A DNA stretch of 64,000 nt from JACVRX01 sp963819885. GTDB taxonomy: Bacteria; Actinomycetota; Actinomycetes; Jiangellales; Jiangellaceae. The notes beneath the pieces are model-generated. The model did no database searches and was not told where the DNA came from. It saw only the letters and a program-made list of their open reading frames with translations. How positions within the stretch are numbered: position 1 is the first letter of the stretch; each line of letters opens with the position of its first letter. Both the position numbers and the translations under genes were made by a program. Of the stretch, positions 43,102 through 52,964 are shown piece by piece. The stretch spans positions 186,001 to 250,000 of the forward strand of contig CAWFXV010000024.1 in the NCBI GenBank assembly GCA_963819885.1, read 5' to 3'.

Positions 43102-43734
43102 TCAGGCCCACGACCAGCGGACGACCACGGTGGCCGACACCTCTTGCTGCCCGCCTTCGACATTGAACTGCAGCCATCGGCATCGACCATCGCCATGCGC
43201 GGCAGCGGGATCGGCCCGCCGCCGGCGGTGTCGTCCACCGCAGACGACAGCACCGAGCTCCCGGCCGGCAAGCTCGGCAAACTGCTGGGCCTTGGCCAGG
43301 GCGTCGGCGAATGCCGCCTCCCGGGCCGCCGAGAGCAGGCCGGACGGGTCGGAGTGTTCGAAGAAGAGGCCGGACAGCCGAGCCGTCTCCCCGGCCTCGT
43401 CAAACGCGTTCTGCACGATCGACCCGGCTGAGCCGACATCGCGCACCGTCGCCGACAGACCGAGACGGGCAACGAAACGCTGCGGACCCTCGCCTCGTGG
43501 GCCGTGGTCGACGTGGACCGACGTGTCCGTCGTACGGAGATCGGCGGTCGGCACGCCGGCGTCGCGCAGCGTCGAGCGGATCCTGGCCAGGCCCACCGTC
43601 GCGTCGTTGAGCGCCTCTCGCACGGTGTCGGCGATGGCTTCGGCGGCCAGGTCGATCCGCACGATGTCCGGTGGGGCTGCGGCTGTACCGGCACCCGCGA
43701 CGACGACGCCGTCAAGGTCACTGCTGTCCGTCAC
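43102..43734 (-). CDS. SIMPL domain protein with a locally shifted C-terminal segment
   Basis: 210-aa SIMPL (DUF541) domain protein. Conserved N-terminal part GVVVAGAGTAAAPPDIVRID and SGLFFEHSDPSGLLSAARE are in frame. From about 43250 to 43175 the annotated frame is Arg-rich (GGRHRRRRADPAAAHGDGR), whereas the next frame reads VDDTAGGGPIPLPRMAMVDA, which looks like the true SIMPL sequence. The original frame resumes as VEGGQQEVSATVVVRW. A +1/-1 pair of indels would explain this. GTG start seven bases after metF; probably co-transcribed. Some family members are lipoproteins, but no signal is seen here. Confidence 0.75.
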   Translation of the reverse strand: MTDSSDLDGVVVAGAGTAAAPPDIVRIDLAAEAIADTVREALNDATVGLARIRSTLRDAGVPTADLRTTDTSVHVDHGPRGEGPQRFVARLGLSATVRDVGSAGSIVQNAFDEAGETARLSGLFFEHSDPSGLLSAAREAAFADALAKAQQFAELAGRELGAVVCGGRHRRRRADPAAAHGDGRCRWLQFNVEGGQQEVSATVVVRWSWA

Positions 43735-43741
43735 GTGGCGA

Positions 43742-44722
43742 CTATGCCCGATCGGGCGCTGCGACGGCCACCGGTCGGTCGCGACCAGCCTGCGGGTCGC
43801 GGTCGAGCTCACGACCGTGCAGGCCGAGGGCTCGGTAGATCTCGCGCGTGGCCGTCGAACGATTCAAGGTGATGAAGTGGAGCCCTTGGACGCCTTCTTG
43901 GAGCAGGCGTGCGCACATCTCGGTCGCGACCTCGACGCCGATGGCACGCACCGCCTCCGGGTCGTCTTCCACGGCGTACAGGCGCTCGGCCAGATCGGAG
44001 GGGAAGTCCGCACCGGACAGGATCGCGAACTTCTCGATCTGGCGCACGTTCGTGACCGGCATGATCCCCGGCAGGATCGGCGCCTCACCGCCAGCCGCGC
44101 CTACTCGATCACGCAGCCGGAGGTAGTCGTCGACATGAAAGAACATCTGGGTGACGGCGAAGTCGGCACCGGCTCGAAACTTGTCGACCAGGAATCTGAC
44201 GTCGGTGTCAAGGTCGGGAGAGCGTGGGTGCTTCTCTGGAAATGCCGCGACACCCACGCAGAAGTCACCCACGGAGCGGATCATCCGGACCAGCTCGTGG
44301 GCGTATTCGAAGCCTTCCGGGTGGCGAACCCAGTCGGCCTGCGGGTTGCCGGGCGGATCGCCACGCAGCGCCAGGATGTTGCGGATTCCCGCACCGGCAT
44401 ACTGCCCGATCACCCGCCGCAGCTCGGCGACCGAATGGTTGACAGCCGTCAGATGACCGACCGCGGTCAGCGTGGTATCCGTCGCGATGCGTTCGGTTAC
44501 CCGCACGGTGGTGTCGCGGGTCGAGCCACCGGCGCCGTAGGTCACCGAGACGAAGGTCGGCCCCAACGACTCCAGCTCGCGGATGGCCCGCCAGAACAAC
44601 GCCTCGCCCTGCTCGGTCTTCGGCGGGAAGAACTCGAACGAGTACGAGCGCCCTCCCGCCGAGAGCAGTTCCCGGATGGTGCTCGCACCACCGGGCATCA
44701 TCGACGGGAGGCCACGGGTCAC
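43742..44722 (-). CDS. metF: methylenetetrahydrofolate reductase
   Basis: Reduces 5,10-methylene-THF to 5-methyl-THF for methionine synthesis; FAD TIM barrel of 326 aa. Motifs: SFEFFPPKTEQGE, FVSVTYGAGGSTRDTT, ILALRGDPPG, and AVTQMFFHVDDYLRL. Starts GTG 44722, with ATG 44701 as alternative. It is divergent from the prenyl diphosphate synthase gene, as in the M. tuberculosis Rv2172c-Rv2173 pair. Confidence 0.9.
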   Translation of the reverse strand: MTRGLPSMMPGGASTIRELLSAGGRSYSFEFFPPKTEQGEALFWRAIRELESLGPTFVSVTYGAGGSTRDTTVRVTERIATDTTLTAVGHLTAVNHSVAELRRVIGQYAGAGIRNILALRGDPPGNPQADWVRHPEGFEYAHELVRMIRSVGDFCVGVAAFPEKHPRSPDLDTDVRFLVDKFRAGADFAVTQMFFHVDDYLRLRDRVGAAGGEAPILPGIMPVTNVRQIEKFAILSGADFPSDLAERLYAVEDDPEAVRAIGVEVATEMCARLLQEGVQGLHFITLNRSTATREIYRALGLHGRELDRDPQAGRDRPVAVAAPDRA

Positions 44723-44791
44723 CTGCCCAGGCTAGAGGGACGCGCATGCGGAAGCCGTCGGGTCTCGAATTCCGGGCCTGTTCGCCGCGCG

Positions 44792-44797
44792 TAGGGT
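44792..44797 (+). promoter_or_regulatory. candidate -10 (TAGGGT) of leaderless prenyl synthase transcript
   Basis: TAGGGT, eight bases, GTG 44806. It supports GTG 44806 over the in-frame ATG at 44746, which is only 23 bases from the divergent metF start. Confidence 0.42.
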
Positions 44798-44805
44798 CTC
44801 TGCTC

Positions 44806-45888
44806 GTGCAGGCCACCGGGAGCGACGCGATTCGCCCGCTTCGGCCCCGGGTAGAGCGGGTGCTCGACGAGCACCTCCGCCGGCAGCGCGCGGTGCTCGG
44901 GGCGCAGAGTCGCGATCTGTTGCCTCTGATCGACGCCGCGGCAGATCTGCTGGCTGGCGGCAAACGGCTCCGGCCGGCGTTCTGCTACTGGGGCTGGCGC
45001 GGCGCCGGCGCTGCCGACGAGGAGGCCATCGTCCATGCCGCGGCGTGCCTGGAGTTCTTCCACGCCGCTGCGTTGATCCACGATGACCTGATCGATCGTT
45101 CCGACACCCGCCGCGGTAGGCCGTCGGTTCACCGGCGGTTCGCCGGGGTCCACGAACAGAACCGCTGGCAGGGAGATCCGTCCCGGTTCGGCAACGCCGC
45201 TGCCGTCTTGCTGGGTGACCTGTGTCTGGGCTGGAGCGACGAGCTGCTGAATACCTGCGGTCTGTCCGAAGCCGCGCTGCGGCGGGGCCGGCCAGTGTTC
45301 GACCGGATGCGGACCGAGCTCATCGGCGGCCAGTTCCTTGACGTACTCGAGCAGGCTTCCGGCGCGCGCGACCCGGCCGGGCAAGCTGCGCGGGCCCGAA
45401 GAGTGATCAAGCACAAAAGTGCCAGGTACTCGGTGGAGCAACCGCTGCTGCTGGGTGCCGGCCTTGCGGGTGCCTCCCGACCGTTGGTGGCGTCGTACTC
45501 CGCCTATGGGCTCCCGCTCGGTGAGGCGTTCCAGCTCCGCGACGACGTGCTCGGCGTCTTCGGCGATCCCGAGCGAACAGGAAAGCCGGCCGGAGACGAC
45601 CTACGCGAGGGAAAACGGACGCTTCTGGTGGCCTTCGCTCTCGAGAGCGCGTCGCCGACGCACGTCGAGGCCGTGGAGACATTGCTCGGCGACCCATTGC
45701 TGGACGAAGCCGGTGTCGAAGTCTTGCGCGGGATCATCGTCGAGACCGGTGCTCTCGAACGGGTGGAGCTCCTCGTCGAGGATCTGGTCGCATCGGCGAC
45801 GGCGGCCCTGGCCGATGCGCCCGTCGTCGGCGAAGCTCGCGACGCGCTGGCTGAGCTGATCATCGCCGCCACGGTTCGGGTGCATTGA
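44806..45888 (+). CDS. polyprenyl (geranylgeranyl-type) diphosphate synthase
   Basis: Trans-prenyltransferase of 360 aa. First Asp-rich motif is HDDLIDRSDTRRG, preceded by LLAGGKRLRPAF; second is QLRDDVLGVFGDPERTGKP, followed by DDLREGKRTLL. The family condenses IPP with allylic diphosphates. The position next to metF and pknL matches idsA2 of M. tuberculosis. Products could feed carotenoids, quinones or lipid carriers; the CrtI-like gene upstream hints at carotenoid use. A large inverted repeat follows 25 bases after the stop. Confidence 0.88.
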   Translation: MQATGSDAIRPLRPRVERVLDEHLRRQRAVLGAQSRDLLPLIDAAADLLAGGKRLRPAFCYWGWRGAGAADEEAIVHAAACLEFFHAAALIHDDLIDRSDTRRGRPSVHRRFAGVHEQNRWQGDPSRFGNAAAVLLGDLCLGWSDELLNTCGLSEAALRRGRPVFDRMRTELIGGQFLDVLEQASGARDPAGQAARARRVIKHKSARYSVEQPLLLGAGLAGASRPLVASYSAYGLPLGEAFQLRDDVLGVFGDPERTGKPAGDDLREGKRTLLVAFALESASPTHVEAVETLLGDPLLDEAGVEVLRGIIVETGALERVELLVEDLVASATAALADAPVVGEARDALAELIIAATVRVH

Positions 45889-45912
45889 CCCTGTCCCACC
45901 ACCAGGCGAACT

Positions 45913-45948
45913 CGTACATCACCAGGCGGGCATGCCTGGTGATGTACG
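45913..45948. repeat. 15-bp-arm inverted repeat between prenyl synthase and pknL
   Basis: Arms 45913-45927 and 45934-45948 are perfect inverse complements, containing TACATCACCAGGC, with loop GGGCAT. A further CACCAGGCGA stands just upstream (45899-45908). ATCACCAGGCGGGC recurs at 5806-5819 after sepH. Terminator, operator or dispersed element. Confidence 0.7.
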
Positions 45949-46021
45949 GGCACGGGTGGTGAACGTGGTCATTCCGGTGCGGGAACCGGGGGCTGGGAGA
46001 TGGCCTCCGTACACTCCCATC

Positions 46022-47968
46022 GTGGACCTGCACGTCTCCGCGCCTCTGGTCGGCCGTCTTCTCGACGGTCGTTACCAGGTGGAGGCGATCGTGGCCCGCG
46101 GTGGCATGGCCACGGTTTACCGGGCGGTGGACACCAGACTGGACCGAGTCGTGGCGCTCAAGGTCATGCATCCCGATCTTGCCGCCGACGACGAGTTCGT
46201 CGTCCGGTTCATCGCCGAGGCACGCTCGGCCGCCCGGCTCTCTCATCCCGCGATCGTGGCCGTGTATGACCAGGGCGATGACGACGGCACGGTCTATCTC
46301 GCCATGGAGTATGTCGAGGGGCGCACCCTCCGGAAGCTGCTGCTCGAGCAGGGTCGACTGTCCCCCGAGCACTCGCTGGACGTCATCGATCCCGTGCTGG
46401 CAGCGCTGGACGCCGCCCACAGCGCCGGCATCGTGCACCGGGACATGAAGCCCGAGAACGTCCTGGTCGGTCACGACGGCCGGGTCAAGGTCGCCGACTT
46501 CGGCCTGGCGCGAGCGCTGACCGATGCCTCGAACGCCACGCGCGGGCTGCTGCTCGGGACGGTCAACTACATCTCGCCGGAACAGGCTCTGGGAGAGTCG
46601 GCGACCCCACGGTCGGACGTTTACTCGACCGGCATCATGCTCTACGAGCTGCTCACCGGGCGGCGTCCGCACACGGGAGCAACCGACTTCGTCGTCGTCC
46701 GGAGCCACATCGAGGTCGACGTCCCGGCTCCGTCGCTCGTCGAGCCCGCAGTTTCCGCGCGACTCGACACGCTGGTGCGCCGGGCTACGGCACGCGAACC
46801 ACTGCATCGGTTCGCTGACGCCGGCGAGTTCCTGGCCGAGGTCCGCCGTGCCCACGCGGGGGGCGATTCTGCCCTGGATTCGATGCTGGCTGGACTCGAG
46901 CCCAGGGAGTCCGCCGGTGTCTCACTCGCCGAGGCGATGACGTCGATCGTGCACTCTTCGGAGGCGACGGCGGCGGGCACCGGCCTGGTCCCGGGCGCGA
47001 ACGGTCACGTGGTCGGACCGCTGCGTCGCCAGCCGCAGGACCCGGGATCAGCTCCTCGGCCCGAGCACCGCCGGGTCGAGCCTCGTCGCCGCTGGCGAGG
47101 GCCGATTCTGCTGGCCACGGTGTTGTTGCTCGCTGCTGGACTCGCCGTCGGTGCCTGGTGGTACGGCGCCGGTCGTTATACCTCGACGCCCTCGCTGATC
47201 GATCTCACCGTCGAGGAGGCTCGCACCGCCGCGGAGCGAGAAGGGCTGACGGTCGTCGAGGCCGAGCCCCGCTTCTCCGAGGTGATCGCCCCCGGCAACG
47301 TCGCGGACACCGTTCCCGGCCCGGGCGAGCGAATCCTGCACGAAGGCACGATCGAGCTCTACGTCTCGAAGGGGCCGGAGCGATACGTGGTACCCGACCT
47401 CGGGGGGCTGACCCGCACCGAGGCAGAGGAGGCATTGGGGGCGGCCGGAATTCCCGTCGGTGAGATCGGGGAGATCTTTCACGACGAGATACCTGCAGAC
47501 GTCGTGGTCTCCCAAAGTGCCCCACCCGGTGACGAGCTGCGTCGGGACATGACGGTGTCATTCGAGGTCAGCAAGGGCCAGGAGCCGATCGAGATCGAGG
47601 ACTTCACCGGTCGGCCGTTCGCGGAAGCCGAGAAAGCTCTCACCGACGCGGGCTTCGCCGTCGTAGCCGATGAGGTATCCGACTCCGACCTCGCGCCCGG
47701 AACGGTCATCGCGCAGGACCCAGCGAGCGGAACTGGCCACCGCGGCGACGAGATCCGGCTGCAGGTCGCCGCCAGCGGGCAGTTGAAGATCCCGGTGCCC
47801 AATGTCGTCGGGATGGATGTCGGCGCAGCTCGCTTCCTGCTGGGGGCACTCGGATTCGACGTCGAGATCAACGGCCCGGCACTCGGCCGTGAGGTCAAGG
47901 CTCAGAGTCCGCGAGCCGGCGAGCTCCGCGAACTCGGCAGCACGATCAAGCTTCAGCGCGGCCGTTGA
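46022..47968 (+). CDS. pknL: serine/threonine protein kinase PknL with PASTA repeats
   Basis: 648-aa transmembrane Hanks-type kinase. Kinase domain about 15-280: Gly-rich loop ARGGMATVYRAVD, Lys in VALKVMHPDL, GIVHRDMKPENVLV, VADFGLARA, and GTVNYISPEQ. After a linker there is a transmembrane helix at about 360-380 (LLATVLLLAAGLAVGAWWYG) and four extracytoplasmic PASTA repeats (about 388-450, 451-517, 518-583, 584-648). PASTA domains sense peptidoglycan or lipid II. An ATG at 45932 lies inside the inverted repeat; GTG 46022 fits homology better. Gene order around it resembles the mycobacterial pknL-aroG locus. Confidence 0.9.
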   Translation: MDLHVSAPLVGRLLDGRYQVEAIVARGGMATVYRAVDTRLDRVVALKVMHPDLAADDEFVVRFIAEARSAARLSHPAIVAVYDQGDDDGTVYLAMEYVEGRTLRKLLLEQGRLSPEHSLDVIDPVLAALDAAHSAGIVHRDMKPENVLVGHDGRVKVADFGLARALTDASNATRGLLLGTVNYISPEQALGESATPRSDVYSTGIMLYELLTGRRPHTGATDFVVVRSHIEVDVPAPSLVEPAVSARLDTLVRRATAREPLHRFADAGEFLAEVRRAHAGGDSALDSMLAGLEPRESAGVSLAEAMTSIVHSSEATAAGTGLVPGANGHVVGPLRRQPQDPGSAPRPEHRRVEPRRRWRGPILLATVLLLAAGLAVGAWWYGAGRYTSTPSLIDLTVEEARTAAEREGLTVVEAEPRFSEVIAPGNVADTVPGPGERILHEGTIELYVSKGPERYVVPDLGGLTRTEAEEALGAAGIPVGEIGEIFHDEIPADVVVSQSAPPGDELRRDMTVSFEVSKGQEPIEIEDFTGRPFAEAEKALTDAGFAVVADEVSDSDLAPGTVIAQDPASGTGHRGDEIRLQVAASGQLKIPVPNVVGMDVGAARFLLGALGFDVEINGPALGREVKAQSPRAGELRELGSTIKLQRGR

Positions 47969-48121
47969 TCCGCGTCGACGGCAGGTGTCGCCCTGCTTCT
48001 CTCGGTTTCGACGCGGTTGGGTGACCTGTTCGTAACAAAGCGTCTTGGTGGTCGGAATGGTCGTCCGATCAGCGGACCCGCCGCCCTAGGGTCGAAGCTC
48101 ATCGTCAGTGAGGTGGTCCCC

Positions 48122-49186
48122 GTGGTGGTGGTCATGCAACCGGGCGCCTCCGACGCTGACGTCGACGCCGTTGCCGGCCGGGTGCGTTCAGCGGGCGGCG
48201 AGGCGTTCGTGAGTCGGGGAGTCAGCCGCACGATCATCGGGCTGGTGGGCGACGTGGATGAGTTCCGGGCGATGAACCTGCGCGCAATGGCCGGCGTCGC
48301 CGACGTCATCCGGGTTTCGTCGCCGTACAAGCTGGTGAGCCTGCACAACGAACCGGGCCGGACCACGGTTGTCGTCGGCGGGCCGGAGATCGGCGTGCCG
48401 ATCGGCCCCGACACGTTCACACTCATCGCCGGGCCGTGTGCCGTCGAGTCGGCGCAGCAAACGCGCGAGGCCGCCGAGATGGCGAAAGCGGCGGGGGCGA
48501 CCCTGCTGCGTGGCGGCGCCTTCAAGCCCCGCACATCTCCCTATGCCTTCCAGGGCTTGGGTGAGCAGGGCCTGCGCATCCTGGCCGAGGTCAGAGAGAC
48601 GACCGGGCTGCCAATCGTCACCGAAGTGCTCGACGCCCACGACGTTGCGTTGGTCGCCTCGTACGCCGACATGCTCCAGCTGGGCACGCGGAACATGCAC
48701 AACTATGCGTTGTTGCAAGCGGTCGGGCGCGCGCAGCTTCCGGTCCTGCTCAAGCGGGGCATGCAGGCGACCATCGAAGAGTGGCTGATGGCAGCCGAGT
48801 ACATCGCCCAACGCGGCAACCTGGACATCGTGCTGTGCGAACGCGGGATCCGCACGTTCGAGACGTCGACCCGCAACACTCTGGACATCTCCGCCGTGCC
48901 GGTCGTCCAACAGCTCTCGCACCTGCCGGTCATCGTGGACCCGTCTCATTCCGGCGGACGACGCGACCTGGTTCTCCCTCTGGCACGCGCAGCGATGGCG
49001 GCTGGCGCCGACGGCATCATCGTCGACGTTCATCCCTCGCCGGAGGAAGCACTCGTCGACGGGCCCCAAGCCCTGGTCGGCGATGACCTGCGTCAGCTGG
49101 CCTCGGCCGTCCGCCGCTTGCCCCCGCTGCTGGGCCGACGTCCAGCGGACCGGCTCAGCACGATGCGGTCGTCAGTCGTCACCTGA
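48122..49186 (+). CDS. aroF: 3-deoxy-7-phosphoheptulonate synthase, type I beta (AroF-like)
   Basis: Condenses PEP and erythrose-4-phosphate, the first step of aromatic amino-acid synthesis. 354 aa. An N-terminal ferredoxin-like regulatory domain (about 1-75, VVVVMQPGASDADVDAV) precedes the TIM barrel with LIAGPCAVESAQQT, LRGGAFKPRTSPYAFQG, LLKRGMQATIEEWL and VIVDPSHSGGRRD. This is the B. subtilis/Thermotoga-type enzyme, not the class II enzyme found 2.3 kb downstream. GTG 48122 or 48128 or ATG 48134 could be the start; a GAGGTGG precedes. Confidence 0.9.
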   Translation: MVVVMQPGASDADVDAVAGRVRSAGGEAFVSRGVSRTIIGLVGDVDEFRAMNLRAMAGVADVIRVSSPYKLVSLHNEPGRTTVVVGGPEIGVPIGPDTFTLIAGPCAVESAQQTREAAEMAKAAGATLLRGGAFKPRTSPYAFQGLGEQGLRILAEVRETTGLPIVTEVLDAHDVALVASYADMLQLGTRNMHNYALLQAVGRAQLPVLLKRGMQATIEEWLMAAEYIAQRGNLDIVLCERGIRTFETSTRNTLDISAVPVVQQLSHLPVIVDPSHSGGRRDLVLPLARAAMAAGADGIIVDVHPSPEEALVDGPQALVGDDLRQLASAVRRLPPLLGRRPADRLSTMRSSVVT

Positions 49187-49200
49187 CGCGGGCTGCCAGG

Positions 49201-50142
49201 TCACCGCGCGACGGCGGACGCAGCCGGCTCGGCCACTGTGTCGACGCGGAGGTCGCGGCGTTCGGCCAGATATTCGCGGATCGAGTACGCCATGGCGGCG
49301 GCCCACACCAGCACGATGACGACATAGGCGACGACCCGCGCGCCGTCCGAGGCGTCTACCGAGTCGCTGCGCAAGATCGTCCTGACGTTCGTCAAGACGA
49401 TCATGCCGCCAACCGCCGATCCGAGCACCCGACCGGGTACCCGGCGGACCAGCCAGGCGGCGAGCGGAGCGGCGAGCACGCCACCCAGCAGGAGTACGGC
49501 CACCCAGGAGAAGTCGATGTTCTGCGCGCCGAGCCCGATCAGGAAGCCGATGCTGGCGGCGACGGCCACGATGAACTCGCTGGTGTCGATCGAGCCGATG
49601 ACCTTACGGGGCTCCATCCGCCCGCTCGCGAGTAGTGCTGGAGTGCCGACCGGTCCCCAGCCCCCGCCGCCGGTTGCGTCCACGAATCCGGCGAACAGAC
49701 CCAGCGGGCCGAGAAAGCGTCTGCGCAGAGGCTTGCCCAGATGCTCCGTCGACAGCCCGCGGAAGGTGAACCTGATCAGGATGTACAGACCCAGGGTGAG
49801 CAGGATCGCCGACATCACGGGAGCGGCGGTCTCCGTCGACAGCCAGGACAGGAACGTCGCGCCGCCGAAGGCCCCGATCGCGCCGGGAACGGCGATGCGC
49901 CGGACGACCTTCCAGTCCACGTTGTCGAACCGCCAGTGCGAAATCCCTGAAACAGCCGTGGTGCCGATCTCCGCCAGGTGAACGGTGGCCGATGCCGCCG
50001 CAGGGTTGGCGCCGATGGCCAGCAGCAGGGTCGTGGAGGTCACCCCGTATGCCATGCCCAAGCTGCCGTCGACGAACTGGGCCGCCAAGCCGACCAGACC
50101 GATCAGAACCAGGCCAGTCATCGGCCGCTCCCCCACGCTCAT
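49201..50142 (-). CDS. TauE/SafE family sulfite/sulfonate exporter-like permease
   Basis: 313-aa membrane protein with eight or so hydrophobic segments. Family features: FVDGSLGMAYGVTSTTLLL in the first half and the matching FAGFVDATGGGGWGPVGTPALL in the second, reflecting the internal duplication. The family exports sulfite or organosulfur anions; the substrate here is unknown. The ATG at 50142 is preceded by CGGGA. It is convergent with aroF (14 bases apart) and 55 bases downstream of the threonine aldolase gene on the same strand. Confidence 0.86.
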   Translation of the reverse strand: MSVGERPMTGLVLIGLVGLAAQFVDGSLGMAYGVTSTTLLLAIGANPAAASATVHLAEIGTTAVSGISHWRFDNVDWKVVRRIAVPGAIGAFGGATFLSWLSTETAAPVMSAILLTLGLYILIRFTFRGLSTEHLGKPLRRRFLGPLGLFAGFVDATGGGGWGPVGTPALLASGRMEPRKVIGSIDTSEFIVAVAASIGFLIGLGAQNIDFSWVAVLLLGGVLAAPLAAWLVRRVPGRVLGSAVGGMIVLTNVRTILRSDSVDASDGARVVAYVVIVLVWAAAMAYSIREYLAERRDLRVDTVAEPAASAVAR

Positions 50143-50197
50143 TCCCGGTAAGTTGGTAGGAATAGTGAGCTAGGAGAGCGGGTGCCGTCAAGGCCGG

Positions 50198-51226
50198 CTA
50201 TGCATCGAGCAGTCTGGCCAGCGTTTCTGCGGCCTTGCGACAGTCGTCGGCTGTCACGTCCAGGTGGGTGATCAGCCGGACTGTCCGTGGTCCGATCGCC
50301 GCGGCCAGCACGCCCTCGGCACGAACGGTCTCGACGAGCTCGCTCGCGCCGAGCCTGGCCGCGGCCAGGTCCAGCATGACGATATTCGTCTCCACGCTGT
50401 CGGGATCGACCACCCCGGCCTCGGCGAGTAGCCCCGCGATGGTCCTGGCGTTCGCGTGGTCGTCGGCGAGCCGTTCGACGTGATGGTCGAGCGCGTAGTT
50501 GCCGGCCGCGGCGAGCACGCCGGCCTGCCGCCAACCTGCTCCCATCCGCTTGCGCCACTGCCGGGCCTGGCCGATCGACTCCTGTGGGCCGACGAGAACT
50601 GAGCCGATCGGCGCGCCGAGCCCTTTCGACAGGCAGACGGACACGGTGTCGAACAGTCCTCCGAAGACCGCCAGTGGCGTCCCGGATGCGACGTGCGCAT
50701 TCCACAGCCGTGCTCCGTCGAGGTGGAGCCGGACTCCGGTGCCGTCGACGAGGTCACGCAGCGCCCGGAGATCTGCCAGCGGCTGCACCGTGCCCCCGGC
50801 GAAATTGTGTGTGTTCTCGGCGGCGACGGCAGCGCTCGAGACGAGATACGGCCCGGCGTCGGGAGCGAGCATCGCCCCCACAGCGTCGAGGTCGACGTGC
50901 CCTCTCGGATCGGACCAGGTTCGCGTGGTCACCCCGTGCCAGGCCGCGTGCCCACCCAGCTCCGCCCGGACGACGTGCGCCTGGGCTTCGCACAACAACT
51001 CCTGGCCCGGCCCCACCCAGGTTCGGATCCCGAGCATGTTCGCGAGCGAGCCGGTCACGGTGAACAGTCCCGCCTCGTGACCCAGCATCGAGGCGACCCG
51101 TTCCTCCAGCTCGCGGACCGTCGGGTCCTCGGCATAGACGTCGTCGCCGGTCTCCGCTGAGGCCATCGCCGCGAGCATCCCTGGTGTCGGCCGGGTGACC
51201 GTGTCGCTGCGCAGATCGATGGCCAC
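50198..51226 (-). CDS. ltaE: low-specificity L-threonine aldolase
   Basis: PLP-dependent fold-type I enzyme of 342 aa that splits threonine or allo-threonine to glycine and acetaldehyde. Motifs: N-terminal IDLRSDTVTRPTPGM, GDDVYAEDPTV, LHLDGARLWNA, and the PLP Lys in VCLSKGLGAPIGS. Starts GTG 51226 with TACAGT seven bases upstream, so perhaps leaderless. The C-terminal domain TVRLITHLDVTADD is complete. Confidence 0.9.
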   Translation of the reverse strand: MAIDLRSDTVTRPTPGMLAAMASAETGDDVYAEDPTVRELEERVASMLGHEAGLFTVTGSLANMLGIRTWVGPGQELLCEAQAHVVRAELGGHAAWHGVTTRTWSDPRGHVDLDAVGAMLAPDAGPYLVSSAAVAAENTHNFAGGTVQPLADLRALRDLVDGTGVRLHLDGARLWNAHVASGTPLAVFGGLFDTVSVCLSKGLGAPIGSVLVGPQESIGQARQWRKRMGAGWRQAGVLAAAGNYALDHHVERLADDHANARTIAGLLAEAGVVDPDSVETNIVMLDLAAARLGASELVETVRAEGVLAAAIGPRTVRLITHLDVTADDCRKAAETLARLLDA

Positions 51227-51233
51227 GGCACCG

Positions 51234-51239
51234 ACTGTA
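51234..51239 (-). promoter_or_regulatory. candidate -10 (TACAGT) of leaderless threonine aldolase transcript
   Basis: Minus-strand TACAGT, seven bases, GTG 51226. Confidence 0.38.
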
Positions 51240-51254
51240 GGAGAGCAAGCTCGA

Positions 51255-51467
51255 TCAGCGCTTCGACAGTCGCCGAACTAGCTCGGCCGGCGCCAGCACC
51301 ACGTCGGGAATGTCCGCGCTGAGCAGGTCGTCGTCACCGGAGATCACGGCGTCGGCCCCCGAAGCTCGGGCCAGCCGGACGAGGTAGTCGTCGTCGACAT
51401 CCCTGGTGATGGGCCCGGCAGGCGGAGGATCGCCGACGGTGATGGCGATGCGAGCCATCCGCGCCAT
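51255..51467 (-). pseudogene. PIN-domain fragment (probable toxin remnant)
   Basis: 70 aa. The segment ITRDVDDDYLVRLARASGADAVISGDDDLLS with a final VVLAPAELVRRL matches the C-terminal half of PIN-family RNases, carrying the later acidic residues. The N-terminal strand with the first catalytic Asp (LDTNVLV-like) is missing, and only 57 bases separate it from the next gene, so it cannot be complete. No antitoxin gene is adjacent. A 12-bp palindrome, CCGTCATGACGG, lies at 51480-51491, where a toxin-antitoxin operator might once have been. Confidence 0.6.
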
Positions 51468-51479
51468 CGTGACGTCATA

Positions 51480-51491
51480 CCGTCATGACGG
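51480..51491. promoter_or_regulatory. 12-bp palindrome upstream of the PIN fragment
   Basis: CCGTCATGACGG, perfectly symmetric, 13 bases before the PIN-fragment ATG; preceded by GACGTCATA, a related half. Possible operator; function unproven. Confidence 0.35.
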
Positions 51492-51524
51492 CAGACGCGA
51501 GAAGCCATTTCGGTCACAACGTAG

Positions 51525-52889
<1,365 letters not shown>

Positions 52890-52895
52890 CGGGCA

Positions 52896-52901
52896 AGACT
52901 A
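52896..52901 (-). promoter_or_regulatory. candidate -10 (TAGTCT) of leaderless aroG transcript
   Basis: Minus-strand TAGTCT, six bases, GTG 52889. Confidence 0.4.
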
Positions 52902-52964
52902 GGCCGGTCGGCAGGCGCTGCCTGGGTAGGGTGACTGCGATTCGACCCGACCGACGAAGGGGTC

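Noticed and set aside
45932..46021. ATG at 45932 as start of pknL
   Set aside because: It falls inside the inverted repeat and adds sequence unlike kinase N-termini; GTG 46022 fits better.
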